Both the position numbers and the translations under genes were made by a program. A DNA stretch of 64,000 bases from Betaproteobacteria bacterium HGW-Betaproteobacteria-11. Its GTDB lineage: Bacteria; Pseudomonadota; Gammaproteobacteria; Burkholderiales; Rhodocyclaceae. The notes below the pieces were generated by a model. That model was not told the origin of the DNA. It did no database searches and saw only the letters and a program-made list of their open reading frames with translations. The DNA lies in NCBI GenBank assembly GCA_002842395.1, contig PHCV01000004.1, positions 62,001 to 126,000 on the forward strand, read 5' to 3'. Position 1 is the stretch's first letter. The number at the start of each line of letters is the position of its first letter. Shown in pieces: positions 21,294 to 31,837 of this stretch.

Positions 21294-21937
21294 ACAACGG
21301 CATCGGCATGACCTCGCAACGCACGCGGGCGCGGATGATCGAGCGCCTGCGGGAGCAGGGCGTGCGCGATTCCCGGGTACTCCATGCCATGAGCCTGGTA
21401 CCGCGCCATCTGTTTCTCGATCCGGCACTGGCCAGCCGTGCCTACGAGGACACTGCCCTGCCACTGGGTTTCTCGCAGACCATTTCGCAACCCTATGTCG
21501 TGGCACGGATGATCGAACTCCTGCTCGCCGATCGTGAGCTGGGGAAAACACTGGAAGTCGGCGCCGGCTGCGGCTATCAGGCGGCCGTGTTGGCCATGCT
21601 GTCGAAAGAGGTGTTTGCCATCGAGCGGATTGCCCCCTTGCTGCAGCGTGCCCGGGAAAATCTCCGGCAGATGAAACTGACCCGGGTGCGCCTCAAGCAT
21701 GCCGATGGCACACTCGGGCTACCCGAGGCGGCGCCTTTCGATACCATCATTCTCGCCGCGGCGGCGGTCGAAGTGCCACGCATCCTGCTCGATCAGTTGG
21801 CCATGGGGGGACGGCTGGTCCTCCCGTTGGGAACGGCCAAGCAGATGATCTGTCTGATTGAACGCACGCCCGGCGGCCTGGCCGAATCGCGGTTCGATGC
21901 GGTACGCTTCGTACCATTGCTGCCGGGAGTGGAATGA
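21290..21937 (+). CDS. pcm: protein-L-isoaspartate O-methyltransferase
   Basis: A 215-residue methyltransferase starting at GTG (overlap GTGA with surE). The SAM motif is [17 protein letters not shown], preceded by the family motif [18 protein letters not shown]. It repairs isoaspartyl residues in aged proteins. It overlaps nlpD by four bases. Confidence 0.95.
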   Translation: MNNGIGMTSQRTRARMIERLREQGVRDSRVLHAMSLVPRHLFLDPALASRAYEDTALPLGFSQTISQPYVVARMIELLLADRELGKTLEVGAGCGYQAAVLAMLSKEVFAIERIAPLLQRARENLRQMKLTRVRLKHADGTLGLPEAAPFDTIILAAAAVEVPRILLDQLAMGGRLVLPLGTAKQMICLIERTPGGLAESRFDAVRFVPLLPGVE

Positions 21938-22827
21938 ATACAGCGCGCTTGTTGCTTGTCCTGTTGCTGTCGATGCTCGGCGGCTGTGCCAGTCATGCAC
22001 CAGCGCCGGTGATTGATCGCAGCAGTGCGGTGACGAAAAGTGCGCACGCAGCCGATTCCGCCGGGACCTATGTGGTCAAAAAGGGCGAAACGCTCTACGG
22101 CATTGCCCTGGATTTCGGCCTGGACTACAAGGAACTCGCCGCTTGGAACAATCTCGACAATCCGAATCTGATCAGGGCCGGCCAGTCGTTGCGGGTGACT
22201 TCGCCCGAGGGCAGCGCGCCACCGGTCGCCGTTACCAGACCGGTAACCTCTTCGGCGCCAGTCGAGGTTGCATCCAAGCCGGCTGCTGGCGCAGCGACCA
22301 GTCCGCTGCTCAAGCACGAGCCCAAGGGTGGCAAAGTTGTCTATTCCGATGCCGCGCTGTCCGCGGCCCGACAGGCCACGCAAAGTCCGAAAGAATCAGC
22401 GAAGCCCGCGGTCAGCGAAACGAAGCCGGCCGAAAAAATCGAGGCTGCGGTTACAGGGGATGCCGTCGACTGGGCGTGGCCGGCAGGCGGCAAGCTGCTG
22501 GCGCCGTTTGCCGAGGGTAGCAGCAAGGGTGTCGATCTGGCCGGCAAGGAAGGTGATCCCGTCACGGCGGCGGCGGGCGGCGTGGTTTCCTATGCCGGTG
22601 CCGGCTTGCGCGGCTATGGCAATCTGGTCGTGCTGCGCCACAATGCCACCTGGCTTTCGGTTTATGCGCACAATAGCAAGATTCTGGTCAAGGAAAAGCA
22701 GACCATCGCCAAGGGCCAGAAAATAGCCGAGATCGGCAGTAGCGATGCGGAAAGTCCGCGCCTGCATTTCGAGATTCGACACCAGGGTAAACCAGTCGAT
22801 CCGACCAAACTGTTGCCTGCACGCTGA
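21934..22827 (+). CDS. nlpD: NlpD-like lipoprotein, LysM plus M23 (murein hydrolase activator)
   Basis: A 297-residue lipoprotein with lipobox GGCA after a short hydrophobic signal ([14 protein letters not shown]). LysM domain at about 45-90 ([20 protein letters not shown]) and an M23 domain at about 180-295 ([19 protein letters not shown], then [15 protein letters not shown]). Key M23 metal ligands appear incomplete, as in NlpD/EnvC activators that stimulate amidases rather than cut murein themselves. It lies immediately upstream of rpoS, whose promoter in other bacteria lies within nlpD. Confidence 0.92.
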   Translation: MNTARLLLVLLLSMLGGCASHAPAPVIDRSSAVTKSAHAADSAGTYVVKKGETLYGIALDFGLDYKELAAWNNLDNPNLIRAGQSLRVTSPEGSAPPVAVTRPVTSSAPVEVASKPAAGAATSPLLKHEPKGGKVVYSDAALSAARQATQSPKESAKPAVSETKPAEKIEAAVTGDAVDWAWPAGGKLLAPFAEGSSKGVDLAGKEGDPVTAAAGGVVSYAGAGLRGYGNLVVLRHNATWLSVYAHNSKILVKEKQTIAKGQKIAEIGSSDAESPRLHFEIRHQGKPVDPTKLLPAR

Positions 22828-22845
22828 TCACTTATCCGTCATTTC

Positions 22846-23766
22846 ATGGCTGACGATCCCTCATTCTCTCTGCATGAAGACGCATTGTTGGAGCAATCTC
22901 CGATAGCCGGAGAGGATGGCTTCGTCGAGGACATCACCCAGCTCTATCTGCACGAGATTGGTGCGACTCCACTGCTGACCGCGGTCGGGGAAAAAGAACT
23001 GGCGCGCGCCCTGCGGGCCGGCGATTTTTCCGCCCGGCAGCGAATGATCGAGGCCAATCTGCGGTTGGTGGTCAGCATCGCGCGCCGTTATCAGAATCGC
23101 GGCCTGCCGCTGGACGATTTGATCGAGGAAGGCAATCTCGGTCTGATGCACGCGCTGGAGAAGTTCGATCCCGAGCGTGGTTTCCGTTTTTCCACCTACG
23201 CGACCTGGTGGATACGGCAGACCGTCGAGCGGGCCATCATGAACCAGGCACGCACCATCCGCCTGCCGGTGCATCTGCTCAAGGAACTCAACCTAGTCCT
23301 CGGTGCCTTGCGCCGGCTCGATCGAATGCGGAGTACGGAAGAGGTCGGCCATGCTTCGATGGTCAACGATGCCGCCCGGCTGCTCGGTCGTTCTCCCGAC
23401 GAGGTGCGCCATCTATTGCAAGTGAGCGAGCGCCCGGCATCGCTCGACGCACCGCTCGAGATCGATCCGGCCCTGTCGCTGGGGGATACGCTTGCCGATC
23501 GGGCGACTGATGATCCCGAGCAACTGCTGGCGCGGCAGGAAACGGAAAAACTGATCGGCGGCTGGATCGACCAGCTGGACGAACGCCAGCGTTTCGTCAT
23601 CAGGCGTCGCTATGGCATCGGCGGGCAGGACGTGGCTACGCTCGAAGAACTCGCCGCCGAGCTGGGGCTGACCCGCGAGCGGGTGCGGCAGATTCAGCTG
23701 GAGGCCCTGGTTCGACTGCGCAAGCGCATCGCCAATCAAGGTCTCGCCGCGGACACGCTATTGTAA
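22846..23766 (+). CDS. rpoS: stationary-phase sigma factor RpoS
   Basis: A 306-residue sigma70-family factor. Region 1.2/2 ([40 protein letters not shown]), region 2.3-2.4 ([18 protein letters not shown]) and region 4.2 ([20 protein letters not shown]) are intact. The short N-terminus and surE-pcm-nlpD context make RpoS, not RpoD, the call. Its last nine bases overlap the convergent mltB stop. Confidence 0.96.
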   Translation: MADDPSFSLHEDALLEQSPIAGEDGFVEDITQLYLHEIGATPLLTAVGEKELARALRAGDFSARQRMIEANLRLVVSIARRYQNRGLPLDDLIEEGNLGLMHALEKFDPERGFRFSTYATWWIRQTVERAIMNQARTIRLPVHLLKELNLVLGALRRLDRMRSTEEVGHASMVNDAARLLGRSPDEVRHLLQVSERPASLDAPLEIDPALSLGDTLADRATDDPEQLLARQETEKLIGGWIDQLDERQRFVIRRRYGIGGQDVATLEELAAELGLTRERVRQIQLEALVRLRKRIANQGLAADTLL

Positions 23767-24819
23767 TCGGCATAACTCCATGGCCAGATCGGTGACCGCC
23801 GCCGCGTAAAAGCTGCTTCGGTTGTAACGGGTAATGACCCAGAAGTTGCGATAACCCAGGCGATATTCTGTGGCTGCCGCGGGCGTGACCAGGTCGATCA
23901 GGGCCGCGGGCTGCCCTGGCAATGCAGGATTGCCGTCGGCAAGCATGGAGCGACATGCTGCCGGGAACTTCGTCCCTTCGCCGGCCGCGGGCGCGGCGGT
24001 GATCCCGGGCCCGGAGGGCGGGTCGAGCCTGACCGCAAGTTGGCGCATTTCATCGGCTGTCAGGCGTGGCTCGATGCCCGCGTCGAGCTGGGCCTGCACG
24101 CCATCCCCTGAAGCGTTGACGGTCACCGAGACCGGTTCGCCTGTTCGCCACCCATGCTCGGCGAGAAAGCGGGCCACGCTGCCGATTGCATCGCTTGGAC
24201 TATCCTCTAAATCGATCTGTCCGTCATGGTCGAAGTCGATCGCATAACGGCGCAGCGAAGAAGGCATGAACTGCGCCAGACCCAGGGCCCCCGCATAGGA
24301 GCCGGTGTAACTCAATGGATCGGTCTGCTCTTCGCGAGCGAGCAGCAATAATTCTTCCAGTTCGCGGCGAAACAGCTCGGCACGGGGCGGGTAGTCGAAG
24401 GCCAGGGTGGCGAGTGCGGCAAATGTGTTGAAGTCCCCCATGTGCTGGCCATAGATGGTTTCGATACCGATGATGCTGGTGATGATTTCGGCAGGTACGC
24501 CGAACTGCGCCTCGGCCGCGGCCAGATCCGCTGCATGCTGCTGCATGAAACGATGGCCGGCGGCGATGCGGCGGGGTTCGACGAAGCGGCTGCGATATTT
24601 TTGCCACGAACGAATGCCCGGATCAACGGGTGGACGGATTGCCTTGAGCACGGCGGCAATCGGATGGGTACGGCGAAACAGCGAGGTGAGTCCTTTGTCC
24701 GAAAATCCATGACGGGTTTTCATGTCGTCGATGAATGCCCGCACGTCCTCGCGTGCGGCATAATTCCCTGCGTGCAGCGGGGAGCAGGTAAGGAGCAGCA
24801 GGAAGAGCAGTTTCCTCAT
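23758..24819 (-). CDS. mltB: lytic murein transglycosylase B
   Basis: A 353-residue protein with signal peptide [18 protein letters not shown]; no lipobox cysteine at the usual site, so it may be soluble periplasmic. The catalytic Glu lies in [20 protein letters not shown], followed by [17 protein letters not shown] and the C-terminal [20 protein letters not shown]. It cleaves peptidoglycan glycan strands to anhydro-muropeptides. The start at 24819 overlaps the transglutaminase gene stop (ATGA); the frame to 24993 is rejected. The tail overlaps rpoS by nine bases. Confidence 0.92.
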   Translation of the reverse strand: MRKLLFLLLLTCSPLHAGNYAAREDVRAFIDDMKTRHGFSDKGLTSLFRRTHPIAAVLKAIRPPVDPGIRSWQKYRSRFVEPRRIAAGHRFMQQHAADLAAAEAQFGVPAEIITSIIGIETIYGQHMGDFNTFAALATLAFDYPPRAELFRRELEELLLLAREEQTDPLSYTGSYAGALGLAQFMPSSLRRYAIDFDHDGQIDLEDSPSDAIGSVARFLAEHGWRTGEPVSVTVNASGDGVQAQLDAGIEPRLTADEMRQLAVRLDPPSGPGITAAPAAGEGTKFPAACRSMLADGNPALPGQPAALIDLVTPAAATEYRLGYRNFWVITRYNRSSFYAAAVTDLAMELCRLQ

Positions 24820-26774
24820 GGCCTGAACGAAGCGACTCTGGCCTTGAGTTGCGCAAGGTCGCTGGGTGTTTGTTTTGGTGCATAACGCAGGCGCGCGTAG
24901 TCGTCCGCGATGGCGCGAATTTCCGCGGCTCGGGCGGGAAGTTTTTCCGCCGCGCAGATGGCAAAATCGATCGGTCCTTGCCAAGGCGACCACTGGATGC
25001 CATGGCGGGCCAGCTTGCGGGTGAAGCGCCGCCAGAGGATCAACAGCGGATCCTTGCGCGGATGGCTACGCAGGACATGGAAAGTGAGTGCGAGCAGGAT
25101 CATGCCGCTGAGTACCGCAAGCGCCGCCGTCATGCTGCGCCAGTCGGGTGAGTCAAGACCGAGCTGGGCGAGCAGGTCGCGTTGCCGCTGCGGGTTGTAG
25201 CCCAGCACCCATTGGTTCCAGCCATTGCTGACGGCATCCAGCCGATGCCTCAGTTCGCGCAGCCAGGCCAGATCGTTACGCGCCAGAAAGGGCAATGGTT
25301 CCCCCCCCGGCAATGCCGCCGTCACGTTTTCATTGATCCGGCTGGGGGCGGCAATGGCCGTCGGATCGACACGCTGCCAGCCCTGCCCGCGCAGCCAGAC
25401 TTCGCTCCAGGCATGCGCATCGTATTGCCTGACCACCAGATAGCCGTCGAGCGGATTCAGTTCTCCACCCTGGTAGCCGGCCACGACGCGGGCCGGGACG
25501 CCCGCGGCACGCAGGGCAAAAGTGAAGGCCGAGGCAAAGTGCTCGCAGAATCCACGGCGGCTGTCGAACAGGAACTCATCGATGCTGTCCTTGCCGAGCA
25601 GGGGTGGATTGAGGGTGTAGATCAGCAACTGGCGGGCAAAAAAATCTTCTGCCGCAGCAAGGATGGCGGCTGGATCATCGCCGTGGATACGCCGCCATTC
25701 GGCAGCCACGGCGCGGATCCGCGGATTGCCGTCCGGCGGCAGGGCCAGGGCTTCTTGCAGCGTCGCCGGGTTCTCCTCGCGGCCCGGGCTGGCCAGTAGC
25801 AGGGCGCGCTGCGCAAGGCGTATGCGGTTGCGTACCGGTTGCCGGGCAAGCAGTTGATAGTCTGTCGTCAAGGCACTTTCGGCAGGGAGCGTGGCGGGCA
25901 ATTCGAGGGCGAACAACCAGGATTTACCATGGGGTTCGAGCGTCATTTCGTAATCCACGGCCGGGCCAGCCACGTTCCAGGGCAGAGCCAGGTAGGCCGG
26001 ACGGGTTTGCGTCACGCGCCAGACCCGGCCGTCGAACGCCGGCATGACCGGGCCGCGCCAATAAAGCTGCGCTTGCGGCGGGATGGCTCCGGCTTCCTTG
26101 AACAGCACGCGAAAGACCACCTCATCCGATTGCGAGACTTGCGCAATCGAGCCCGGCGCCATGCTGTCGGAAAGTCCGGAAGTCGCGCTGCGCCGGTCTT
26201 CCGGCATCCCCCACAGGGGGCCTTCGATGCGCGGAAAAAGCAGGAACATGAGCAACATGAAGGGAACCGCCTGCGCCAGCAACAGGCCGGCCCGGGCAAG
26301 CTGCTCCTTGAGTGGCGGGCGCTCATCGTTGGCCGTCAGCAATGCCGCGGTGATGACGAGCAGGGCGAATATCGCCTGTGCAGTTACCGGGATAGTCTGC
26401 GAGAAGAGAAACTGGCCGAGCACGAGGAAATAACACAACAGGGCGCTCGCCAGGATATCGCGTGCGACGCGCACTTCCAGCAGCTTGAGACCGAGAAAGA
26501 TCACCAGCAGGGCAATCCCTGGTGTGCGGCCGAGCAGGCTGCGGTATTCGATGAACACACCGATGCTGCCGGCCAGGGCCAACAAGGGCGGGAGAAACCG
26601 CGGTGGCAGGCGATGGTGGCGCCAGAGCAGCAGGGCTCGCCAGGTAAAGACGATGCCGGCGGCCAGAATGAGCCATGACGGGAGATAGGGAACCAGCGGC
26701 AGCGTGGCGGCCAGTGCGGCGGCGAGCAGCCAGCTGCCCTGACGACCGCTGACCGGACGATCAAGGCGTGCCAT
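24816..26774 (-). CDS. TgpA-type membrane transglutaminase-like protein (DUF3488)
   Basis: A 652-residue protein with about six N-terminal transmembrane helices, a periplasmic transglutaminase-like domain with catalytic SRRGFCEHFASAFTFALRA (Cys) and QYDAHAWSEVWL (His) and a last helix near 550 followed by a cytoplasmic tail. The family is associated with MoxR and DUF58 genes; TgpA of Pseudomonas is essential, but the reaction is not known for certain. The start at 26774 overlaps the DUF58 gene end; the longer frame runs over DUF58. Confidence 0.87.
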   Translation of the reverse strand: MARLDRPVSGRQGSWLLAAALAATLPLVPYLPSWLILAAGIVFTWRALLLWRHHRLPPRFLPPLLALAGSIGVFIEYRSLLGRTPGIALLVIFLGLKLLEVRVARDILASALLCYFLVLGQFLFSQTIPVTAQAIFALLVITAALLTANDERPPLKEQLARAGLLLAQAVPFMLLMFLLFPRIEGPLWGMPEDRRSATSGLSDSMAPGSIAQVSQSDEVVFRVLFKEAGAIPPQAQLYWRGPVMPAFDGRVWRVTQTRPAYLALPWNVAGPAVDYEMTLEPHGKSWLFALELPATLPAESALTTDYQLLARQPVRNRIRLAQRALLLASPGREENPATLQEALALPPDGNPRIRAVAAEWRRIHGDDPAAILAAAEDFFARQLLIYTLNPPLLGKDSIDEFLFDSRRGFCEHFASAFTFALRAAGVPARVVAGYQGGELNPLDGYLVVRQYDAHAWSEVWLRGQGWQRVDPTAIAAPSRINENVTAALPGGEPLPFLARNDLAWLRELRHRLDAVSNGWNQWVLGYNPQRQRDLLAQLGLDSPDWRSMTAALAVLSGMILLALTFHVLRSHPRKDPLLILWRRFTRKLARHGIQWSPWQGPIDFAICAAEKLPARAAEIRAIADDYARLRYAPKQTPSDLAQLKARVASFRP

Positions 26775-27747
26775 ACCCGAACAATGCCAGGGCGGCGAGC
26801 CCTTTGGCCAGATGCACGCTGCCATGATCGGTGGCCAGTCGCAGCCCCGGCAGATGAAGCGCCCAGGGCACTCCGCCGGCTTCGGCATCGAGCATCCAGC
26901 GGGTCAGGATGGACAGGCGCTGCTCGGCATCGTCCAGGCCGGTCGTGGCTTCCCAGTCGATCAGCAGTTGCTGCGCAGAACTGCCCGCGAACAGTTTGGT
27001 CAGCAGCGGCCCGTGTTCCTGCCGGGCCGCGGCTTTCCATGCCACATGACGCAGCGGATCGGCCGCCTGGTGGTTGCGCAGGCCGGAAAAATCGTCGCTG
27101 CCTCGCCCCTCGCGGCGGTTGTCGCGGGAAAAGTCGTCCTGCCAGGGCAGGGGAGGCGCCTTGGCCGCGGGGGCCGGATAAACCAGACAACGCGCCTCGG
27201 GTGCGGCATAGCTCCAGGCCCGGATCAGGCCCAGCGGCCAGGTCGTTTCGATGGTGATGCGCGGACAGGCCAGCCAGCCGCGGCGCTGGGTCGGCTGCTG
27301 GAGGCTGGCGCTGGCAAAACCGCCTGCCGGGACATCGAGTTCCACCGGCGCTGCAATGCCGTCGGTGACGAACAGACGCAGGCCGCTGCGCTTTTCGGGG
27401 CGCGCATTTTCGAGAATCAGCGTAAATGCGGCGGGGGTACCGGCAAAGACGGGCTCGCAATGTCCAGGCCGCAGGCTGAGCTGCACCAGATTGCGGAAAC
27501 TGTGCAGTATGGTCACCACCCCGAGCCCGGCGAGCAGAAAGACAAGCGCATAGCCCAGGCTCAGGTTGTAATTCATCGCTCCCAGCATGATGACGGCGAG
27601 AGTGAAGGCAAAGGCCAGTCCGCCACGGGTGGGCAGCACATAGACGCGGCGCTGGTCGAGGAGGATCGGCGCGGCCTCGGGAGGGCGCCCGCGTAGCGCC
27701 CAGAGCACGAAACGCGCATGTGCGCGGCGGCGCAGGGTGCCGATCAC
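26761..27747 (-). CDS. DUF58 domain membrane protein
   Basis: A 328-residue protein with two early membrane helices (GLAFAFTLAVIMLGAMNYNL, YALVFLLAGLGVVTIL) and a DUF58/von Willebrand-like domain, including the signature EGRGSDDFSGLRNHQAADP. It starts at GTG (27747), overlapping the MoxR stop as GTGA. With MoxR and transglutaminase genes on either side, it belongs to the common MoxR-DUF58-TgpA operon; its mechanism is unknown. Confidence 0.87.
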   Translation of the reverse strand: MIGTLRRRAHARFVLWALRGRPPEAAPILLDQRRVYVLPTRGGLAFAFTLAVIMLGAMNYNLSLGYALVFLLAGLGVVTILHSFRNLVQLSLRPGHCEPVFAGTPAAFTLILENARPEKRSGLRLFVTDGIAAPVELDVPAGGFASASLQQPTQRRGWLACPRITIETTWPLGLIRAWSYAAPEARCLVYPAPAAKAPPLPWQDDFSRDNRREGRGSDDFSGLRNHQAADPLRHVAWKAAARQEHGPLLTKLFAGSSAQQLLIDWEATTGLDDAEQRLSILTRWMLDAEAGGVPWALHLPGLRLATDHGSVHLAKGLAALALFGYGTP

Positions 27748-28664
27748 GGCAGCGGCACGGCCTCGATGAGCTGGGTCGCCGTCTCGCCAGCGCCGACTTT
27801 TCCGGAATCGTCGTGGGGGCGCAGGCGATGGCCGACGATGCTCGGCAAGACCGCCTGTACGTCCTCTGGCAAGACATGATCGCGACCGTCGAGCAAGGCC
27901 CAGGCACGCGCCGCACCGAGCAAGCCGATGCCGGCACGCGGCGAGAGCCCGGCCTGCCACTCGGCCGAAGTACGGGTATGGCGGATCAGCGCCTGCACAT
28001 AATCGATCAATGCCGGAGAGGCAAAGACTTCCCGCACCTGCTGCTGGAAGGCAAGCAGCTGCGCAGGCTGGAGTCGTGGCGCAAGCTCGGCCAGCAGCAG
28101 GCGTCGGTCGGCGCCGGCCAGCAGTTCGCGTTCGGCGGCTGGCTCCGGGTAACCCAGGGCGATCCTGAACAAGAATCGGTCGAGCTGGGATTCCGGTAGC
28201 GGAAAGGTGCCGATCTGGTAGTTCGGGTTTTGCGTGGCGATGACGAAAAAGGGTTCCGGCAATGCCCGGGTCTGTCCTTCGGTGGTGACCTGGCGTTCCT
28301 CCATGGCCTCCAGCAATGCGCTTTGTGCCTTGGGTGTGGCACGATTGATTTCATCGGCGAGCACAACCTGGGCGAAGACCGGACCAGGATGAAAGTGAAA
28401 TGCTCCGCTGCTGCGATCGAAAATCGAAACACCAAGAATGTCGGCCGGCAGCATGTCGCTGGTGAATTGGATACGCTGGAATTCGAGTCCAAGCACCCGG
28501 GCCAGGACGTGGGCCAGCGTGGTTTTGCCGACACCCGGCAAGTCTTCGATCAGCAGATGGCCGCGGGCCAGCAGACAGGCCAGCGCGAGCCGGATCGGCT
28601 GCTCCTTGCCGAGGACGATTCGGTTGATGTCGGCCAGCGTGGCGTCGAGTTCGGGATTGCGCAT
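27744..28664 (-). CDS. MoxR-family AAA+ ATPase
   Basis: A 306-residue ATPase starting MRNPELDATLADINRIVLGK. Walker A is EDLPGVGKTTLAHVLAR; Walker B with sensor region is VVLADEINRATPKAQSALLE. MoxR proteins act as chaperone-like activators of partners bearing VWA/DUF58 domains. The last codons contain a copy of the dispersed repeat, making the tail GKVGAGETATQLIE. The start at 28664 is preferred to 28706. Confidence 0.92.
   Translation of the reverse strand: MRNPELDATLADINRIVLGKEQPIRLALACLLARGHLLIEDLPGVGKTTLAHVLARVLGLEFQRIQFTSDMLPADILGVSIFDRSSGAFHFHPGPVFAQVVLADEINRATPKAQSALLEAMEERQVTTEGQTRALPEPFFVIATQNPNYQIGTFPLPESQLDRFLFRIALGYPEPAAERELLAGADRRLLLAELAPRLQPAQLLAFQQQVREVFASPALIDYVQALIRHTRTSAEWQAGLSPRAGIGLLGAARAWALLDGRDHVLPEDVQAVLPSIVGHRLRPHDDSGKVGAGETATQLIEAVPLP
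27777..27801 (-). repeat. dispersed short repeat copy in the end of the MoxR gene
   Basis: The minus strand reads AAAAGTCGGCGCTGGCGAGA then CGGCG, the best consensus copy in the window. It encodes the MoxR C-terminal residues KVGAGETA. Confidence 0.6.
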
Positions 28665-28749
28665 GAGAGTGGGGGAATAACTTGGGTAATAATGGGCGTT
28701 GAGCACTATTCGGCGGATTCATTGTAATTCATCATTCCGGACGACCGTC

Positions 28750-29676
28750 ATGACGACTACCGCCTTCATCACCCATCGCGACTGCTGGCAGCATGACATG
28801 GGCGTGCACCATCCGGAGTCCCCGGAACGACTCGATGCGATCAATGACCGGCTGATCGCGGCCGGTCTCGATATCCATCTCCAGCATCATCTGGCCCCGC
28901 TGGCCAGCATGGAGCAATTGCAGCGCGTGCACCCGCTCGATTACATCGAAAAACTCAAGGCCATGAGTCCGGCGCAGGGGGTGGTTCATCTCGACCCCGA
29001 CACGGCCATGTCGCCAGGCACCTTGACTGCCGCGCTGCGCGCGGCAGGCGCGGGTTGTCTGGCCACCGACCTGGTGATGCGCGGCGAGGTGCAAAATGCG
29101 TTCTGCGCGGTGCGTCCTCCGGGCCATCATGCCGAACGGGCGACGGCAATGGGTTTCTGTTTTTTCAACAATATCGCCGTGGCTGCCCGTCATGCCCTGG
29201 CGGCGTGGAAGCTCGCCCGTGTCGCCATCGTCGATTTCGACGTGCATCATGGCAACGGCACCGAGGATGTTTTTTCTGGCGACGAACGGGTGCTGATGGT
29301 CAGTACCTTCCAGCACCCGTTCTACCCCTACAGCGGCACCGAACATGCGGCCGCCAACATGTGCAACGTTCCCTTGCCGGCCGGCACCCGCGGTGACGAC
29401 TTCAGGCAGGTGGTTGCCGATATCTGGTTGCCGCGGTTGCGTGACTACCGGCCACAGATGATCTTTATCTCGGCCGGTTTCGACGCCCATTATGAAGACG
29501 ACATGGGCTCGCTCGGGCTGCTCGAATCCGACTATGCCTGGGTTACGACGCAAATCAAGCAGGTGGCGGAGGAAACCGCCAGCGGCCGGATCGTCTCGAT
29601 GCTGGAAGGGGGTTACGCGCTTTCCGCCCTGGCGCGCAGCGTTTCCGCCCATATCAAGGTGCTGGCGGCTTTGTAA
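28750..29676 (+). CDS. histone-deacetylase-family amidohydrolase
   Basis: A 308-residue HDAC-superfamily protein. Zinc and catalytic motifs are visible: RPPGHHAERATAMGFCFFNN, VDFDVHHGNGTEDVF, and FISAGFDAHYEDDMG. Bacterial members deacetylate acetylpolyamines or other small amides; the substrate here is not inferable. It diverges from moxR. The start at 28750 excludes the upstream promoter region; no strong ribosome site is seen. Confidence 0.9.
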   Translation: MTTTAFITHRDCWQHDMGVHHPESPERLDAINDRLIAAGLDIHLQHHLAPLASMEQLQRVHPLDYIEKLKAMSPAQGVVHLDPDTAMSPGTLTAALRAAGAGCLATDLVMRGEVQNAFCAVRPPGHHAERATAMGFCFFNNIAVAARHALAAWKLARVAIVDFDVHHGNGTEDVFSGDERVLMVSTFQHPFYPYSGTEHAAANMCNVPLPAGTRGDDFRQVVADIWLPRLRDYRPQMIFISAGFDAHYEDDMGSLGLLESDYAWVTTQIKQVAEETASGRIVSMLEGGYALSALARSVSAHIKVLAAL

Positions 29677-29767
29677 GCGGGTGTTGCAACCAATGGGTTC
29701 ACCGCGGAGCGGGGCAAGCATCGGTTAGAATTCCGCCCTGCCCTTTTTTCAGAATTTGCCTCCATAC

Positions 29768-30688
29768 ATGAATACCTTCCCAGGTTCCGGGGCCAATCGT
29801 GGCTTTATCTACGGCTCCATTCCCGCCGTCGTCACTCCGCTACACGAAGATGGTTCTCTCGACTTGCCGGGCCTGCAGCGACTGCTGGACTGGCATATCG
29901 AGGAAGGCTCGGATGCGATTGTGGTCGTCGGCACGACCGGGGAGTCGCCGACGGTCGATTTTGACGAGCACTGCCTGCTGATCGAGACCGCGGTCAAGCA
30001 TGTCGCCGGCCGGATGCCGGTGATTGCGGGCACGGGCGCCAACTCGACCCGGGAGGCCATCGGCCTGGCGCAGTATGCCCGCCAGGTCGGTGCCGATGCC
30101 CACCTTTCCGTCGTGCCGTACTACAACAAGCCGACCCAGGAAGGGTTGTACCAGCACTTCCGGACGATCGCCGAGAATGTCGACCTGCCGCTGATTCTTT
30201 ACAACGTGCCGGGGCGCACGGTCGCCGACCTCTCCAACGACACGGCCTTGCGTCTGGCGGAGGTGCCGGGAATCATCGGCATCAAGGATGCGACCGGCGA
30301 TCTGGAGCGCGGAGCCGATCTGCTCCGGCGTGCTCCGGCGGGATTTGCCGTCTATAGCGGCGATGATGCCACTGCCATGCTGCTGATCCTGCTGGGCGCC
30401 CGGGGTACGATCTCGGTCACCGCCAATGTTGCGCCCCGATTGATGCATGAAATGTGCGCTGCTGCGTTGTCAGGTGATTTGCTACATGCTCGCGAGATTC
30501 ATTTTCGCTTGTTGGGTTTGCATCGTCACCTGTTCTGCGAACCCAACCCGATTCCGGTCAAATGGGCCATGCAGCAAATGGGAATGGTCGAGGGCGGAAT
30601 TCGTCTACCGCTGGTAACGCTTGCGGCCGAATTTCATGAACGTGTTCGGCAGGCGATGCAGGACGCCGGTGTTCTCATTAAAGGATGA
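29768..30688 (+). CDS. dapA: 4-hydroxy-tetrahydrodipicolinate synthase
   Basis: A 306-residue DapA with Schiff-base lysine in [32 protein letters not shown] and [10 protein letters not shown]. It condenses pyruvate with aspartate semialdehyde, opening lysine/diaminopimelate synthesis; lysC farther along supplies the aspartate branch. The ATG at 29768 is preferred over a TTG at 29756. The gene stop overlaps an ATG of bamC. Confidence 0.96.
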   Translation: MNTFPGSGANRGFIYGSIPAVVTPLHEDGSLDLPGLQRLLDWHIEEGSDAIVVVGTTGESPTVDFDEHCLLIETAVKHVAGRMPVIAGTGANSTREAIGLAQYARQVGADAHLSVVPYYNKPTQEGLYQHFRTIAENVDLPLILYNVPGRTVADLSNDTALRLAEVPGIIGIKDATGDLERGADLLRRAPAGFAVYSGDDATAMLLILLGARGTISVTANVAPRLMHEMCAAALSGDLLHAREIHFRLLGLHRHLFCEPNPIPVKWAMQQMGMVEGGIRLPLVTLAAEFHERVRQAMQDAGVLIKG

Positions 30689-30696
30689 TCTACAGG

Positions 30697-31827
30697 ATGA
30701 AACGAATCTCGGTATTGTTGCTGGTTGCAGGTCTGCTTGCCGCGTGTAGCGCACCGGTCATCGAATCGAAAAAAATAGAATACAAGTCGGCGGGCAAACT
30801 GCCGCCGCTGGAAATCCCTCCGGATCTGACCCAGCCCAGCCGCGACGAGCGGTATGCGGTGCCCGATGTCGCCACCAGCAAGGGTTCTGCAACCTATTCC
30901 GCCTATTCGACCGAGCGTGCCGGCAATCGCACGACCACAGCCCAGGACGTTCTGCCACAAATCGAAAAAATGCGCGTCGAACGCTCGGGGACCCAGCGCT
31001 GGCTGGTGGCGCCCGGAACACCCGAGAAACTCTGGCCGGTGGTCAAGGAGTTCTGGCAGGAAATGGGTTTGCTGGTCAATCTCGAATTGCCCGAGGCCGG
31101 CATCATGGAAACCGACTGGGCGGAAAACCGGGCAAAACTGCCGCAGGACTTTATTCGCAACACCCTGGGCAAGGTGTTCGACGACCTGTATTCCACCGCC
31201 GAACGCGACAAGTACCGGGTGCGTCTGGAGAAGGGGGCGGAGCCGGGGACGACCGAAATCTACATCAGCCATCGTGGGATGTATGAAGTCTATGTCAATG
31301 AAGGCAAGAGCGAAACGCGCTGGCAGCCGCGTCCGCCAGACCCCGAACTGGAAGCTGAAATGTTGCGTCGCCTGATGGTGCGTCTGGGTGCGGATGAGGC
31401 GCATTCGAAAGCCATGCTGGCCAGCGAGCCAGTTCAGGAACGCGCCAAACTTTCCCGTGCGGCGGATGGAGCCGGCGCCTTGTTGCTCGAGGAATCCTTC
31501 GACCGGGCCTGGCGTCGCGTCGGCCTGGCGCTCGATCGCGTCGGCTTCACCGTCGAAGATCGCGATCGTTCGCAAGGGCTTTACTATGTCCGCTATGTTG
31601 ACCCGGAAAGCGATGGCAACAAAAAGAACGAAACCGGCATCCTTTCGAAACTGATGTTCTGGAAGGGAAGCGACAAGGACAAGTTGAATCAGGCCGCGCA
31701 ATATCGCATCCACGTCAATAATCAAGGCGGCAACACGACCGTTCAGGTATTGACCCGGGAGGGAGGCGTGGATCGCTCGGAAACCTCGAAACGGATTCTC
31801 GGCCTGCTCTTCGAGCAGCTCAAGTAA
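30697..31827 (+). CDS. bamC: outer membrane assembly lipoprotein BamC
   Basis: A 376-residue lipoprotein with signal MKRISVLLLVAGLLAAC (lipobox LAAC). The two BamC helix-grip domains are represented by the conserved LEIPPDLTQPSRDERYAVPD linker and the WLVAPGTPEKLWPVVKEFW segment. It sits in the BAM complex that inserts outer-membrane proteins. dapA-bamC adjacency is conserved in proteobacteria. An ATG at 30685 overlapping the dapA stop is an alternative start. Confidence 0.9.
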   Translation: MKRISVLLLVAGLLAACSAPVIESKKIEYKSAGKLPPLEIPPDLTQPSRDERYAVPDVATSKGSATYSAYSTERAGNRTTTAQDVLPQIEKMRVERSGTQRWLVAPGTPEKLWPVVKEFWQEMGLLVNLELPEAGIMETDWAENRAKLPQDFIRNTLGKVFDDLYSTAERDKYRVRLEKGAEPGTTEIYISHRGMYEVYVNEGKSETRWQPRPPDPELEAEMLRRLMVRLGADEAHSKAMLASEPVQERAKLSRAADGAGALLLEESFDRAWRRVGLALDRVGFTVEDRDRSQGLYYVRYVDPESDGNKKNETGILSKLMFWKGSDKDKLNQAAQYRIHVNNQGGNTTVQVLTREGGVDRSETSKRILGLLFEQLK

Positions 31828-31837
31828 TCGGCAGGAC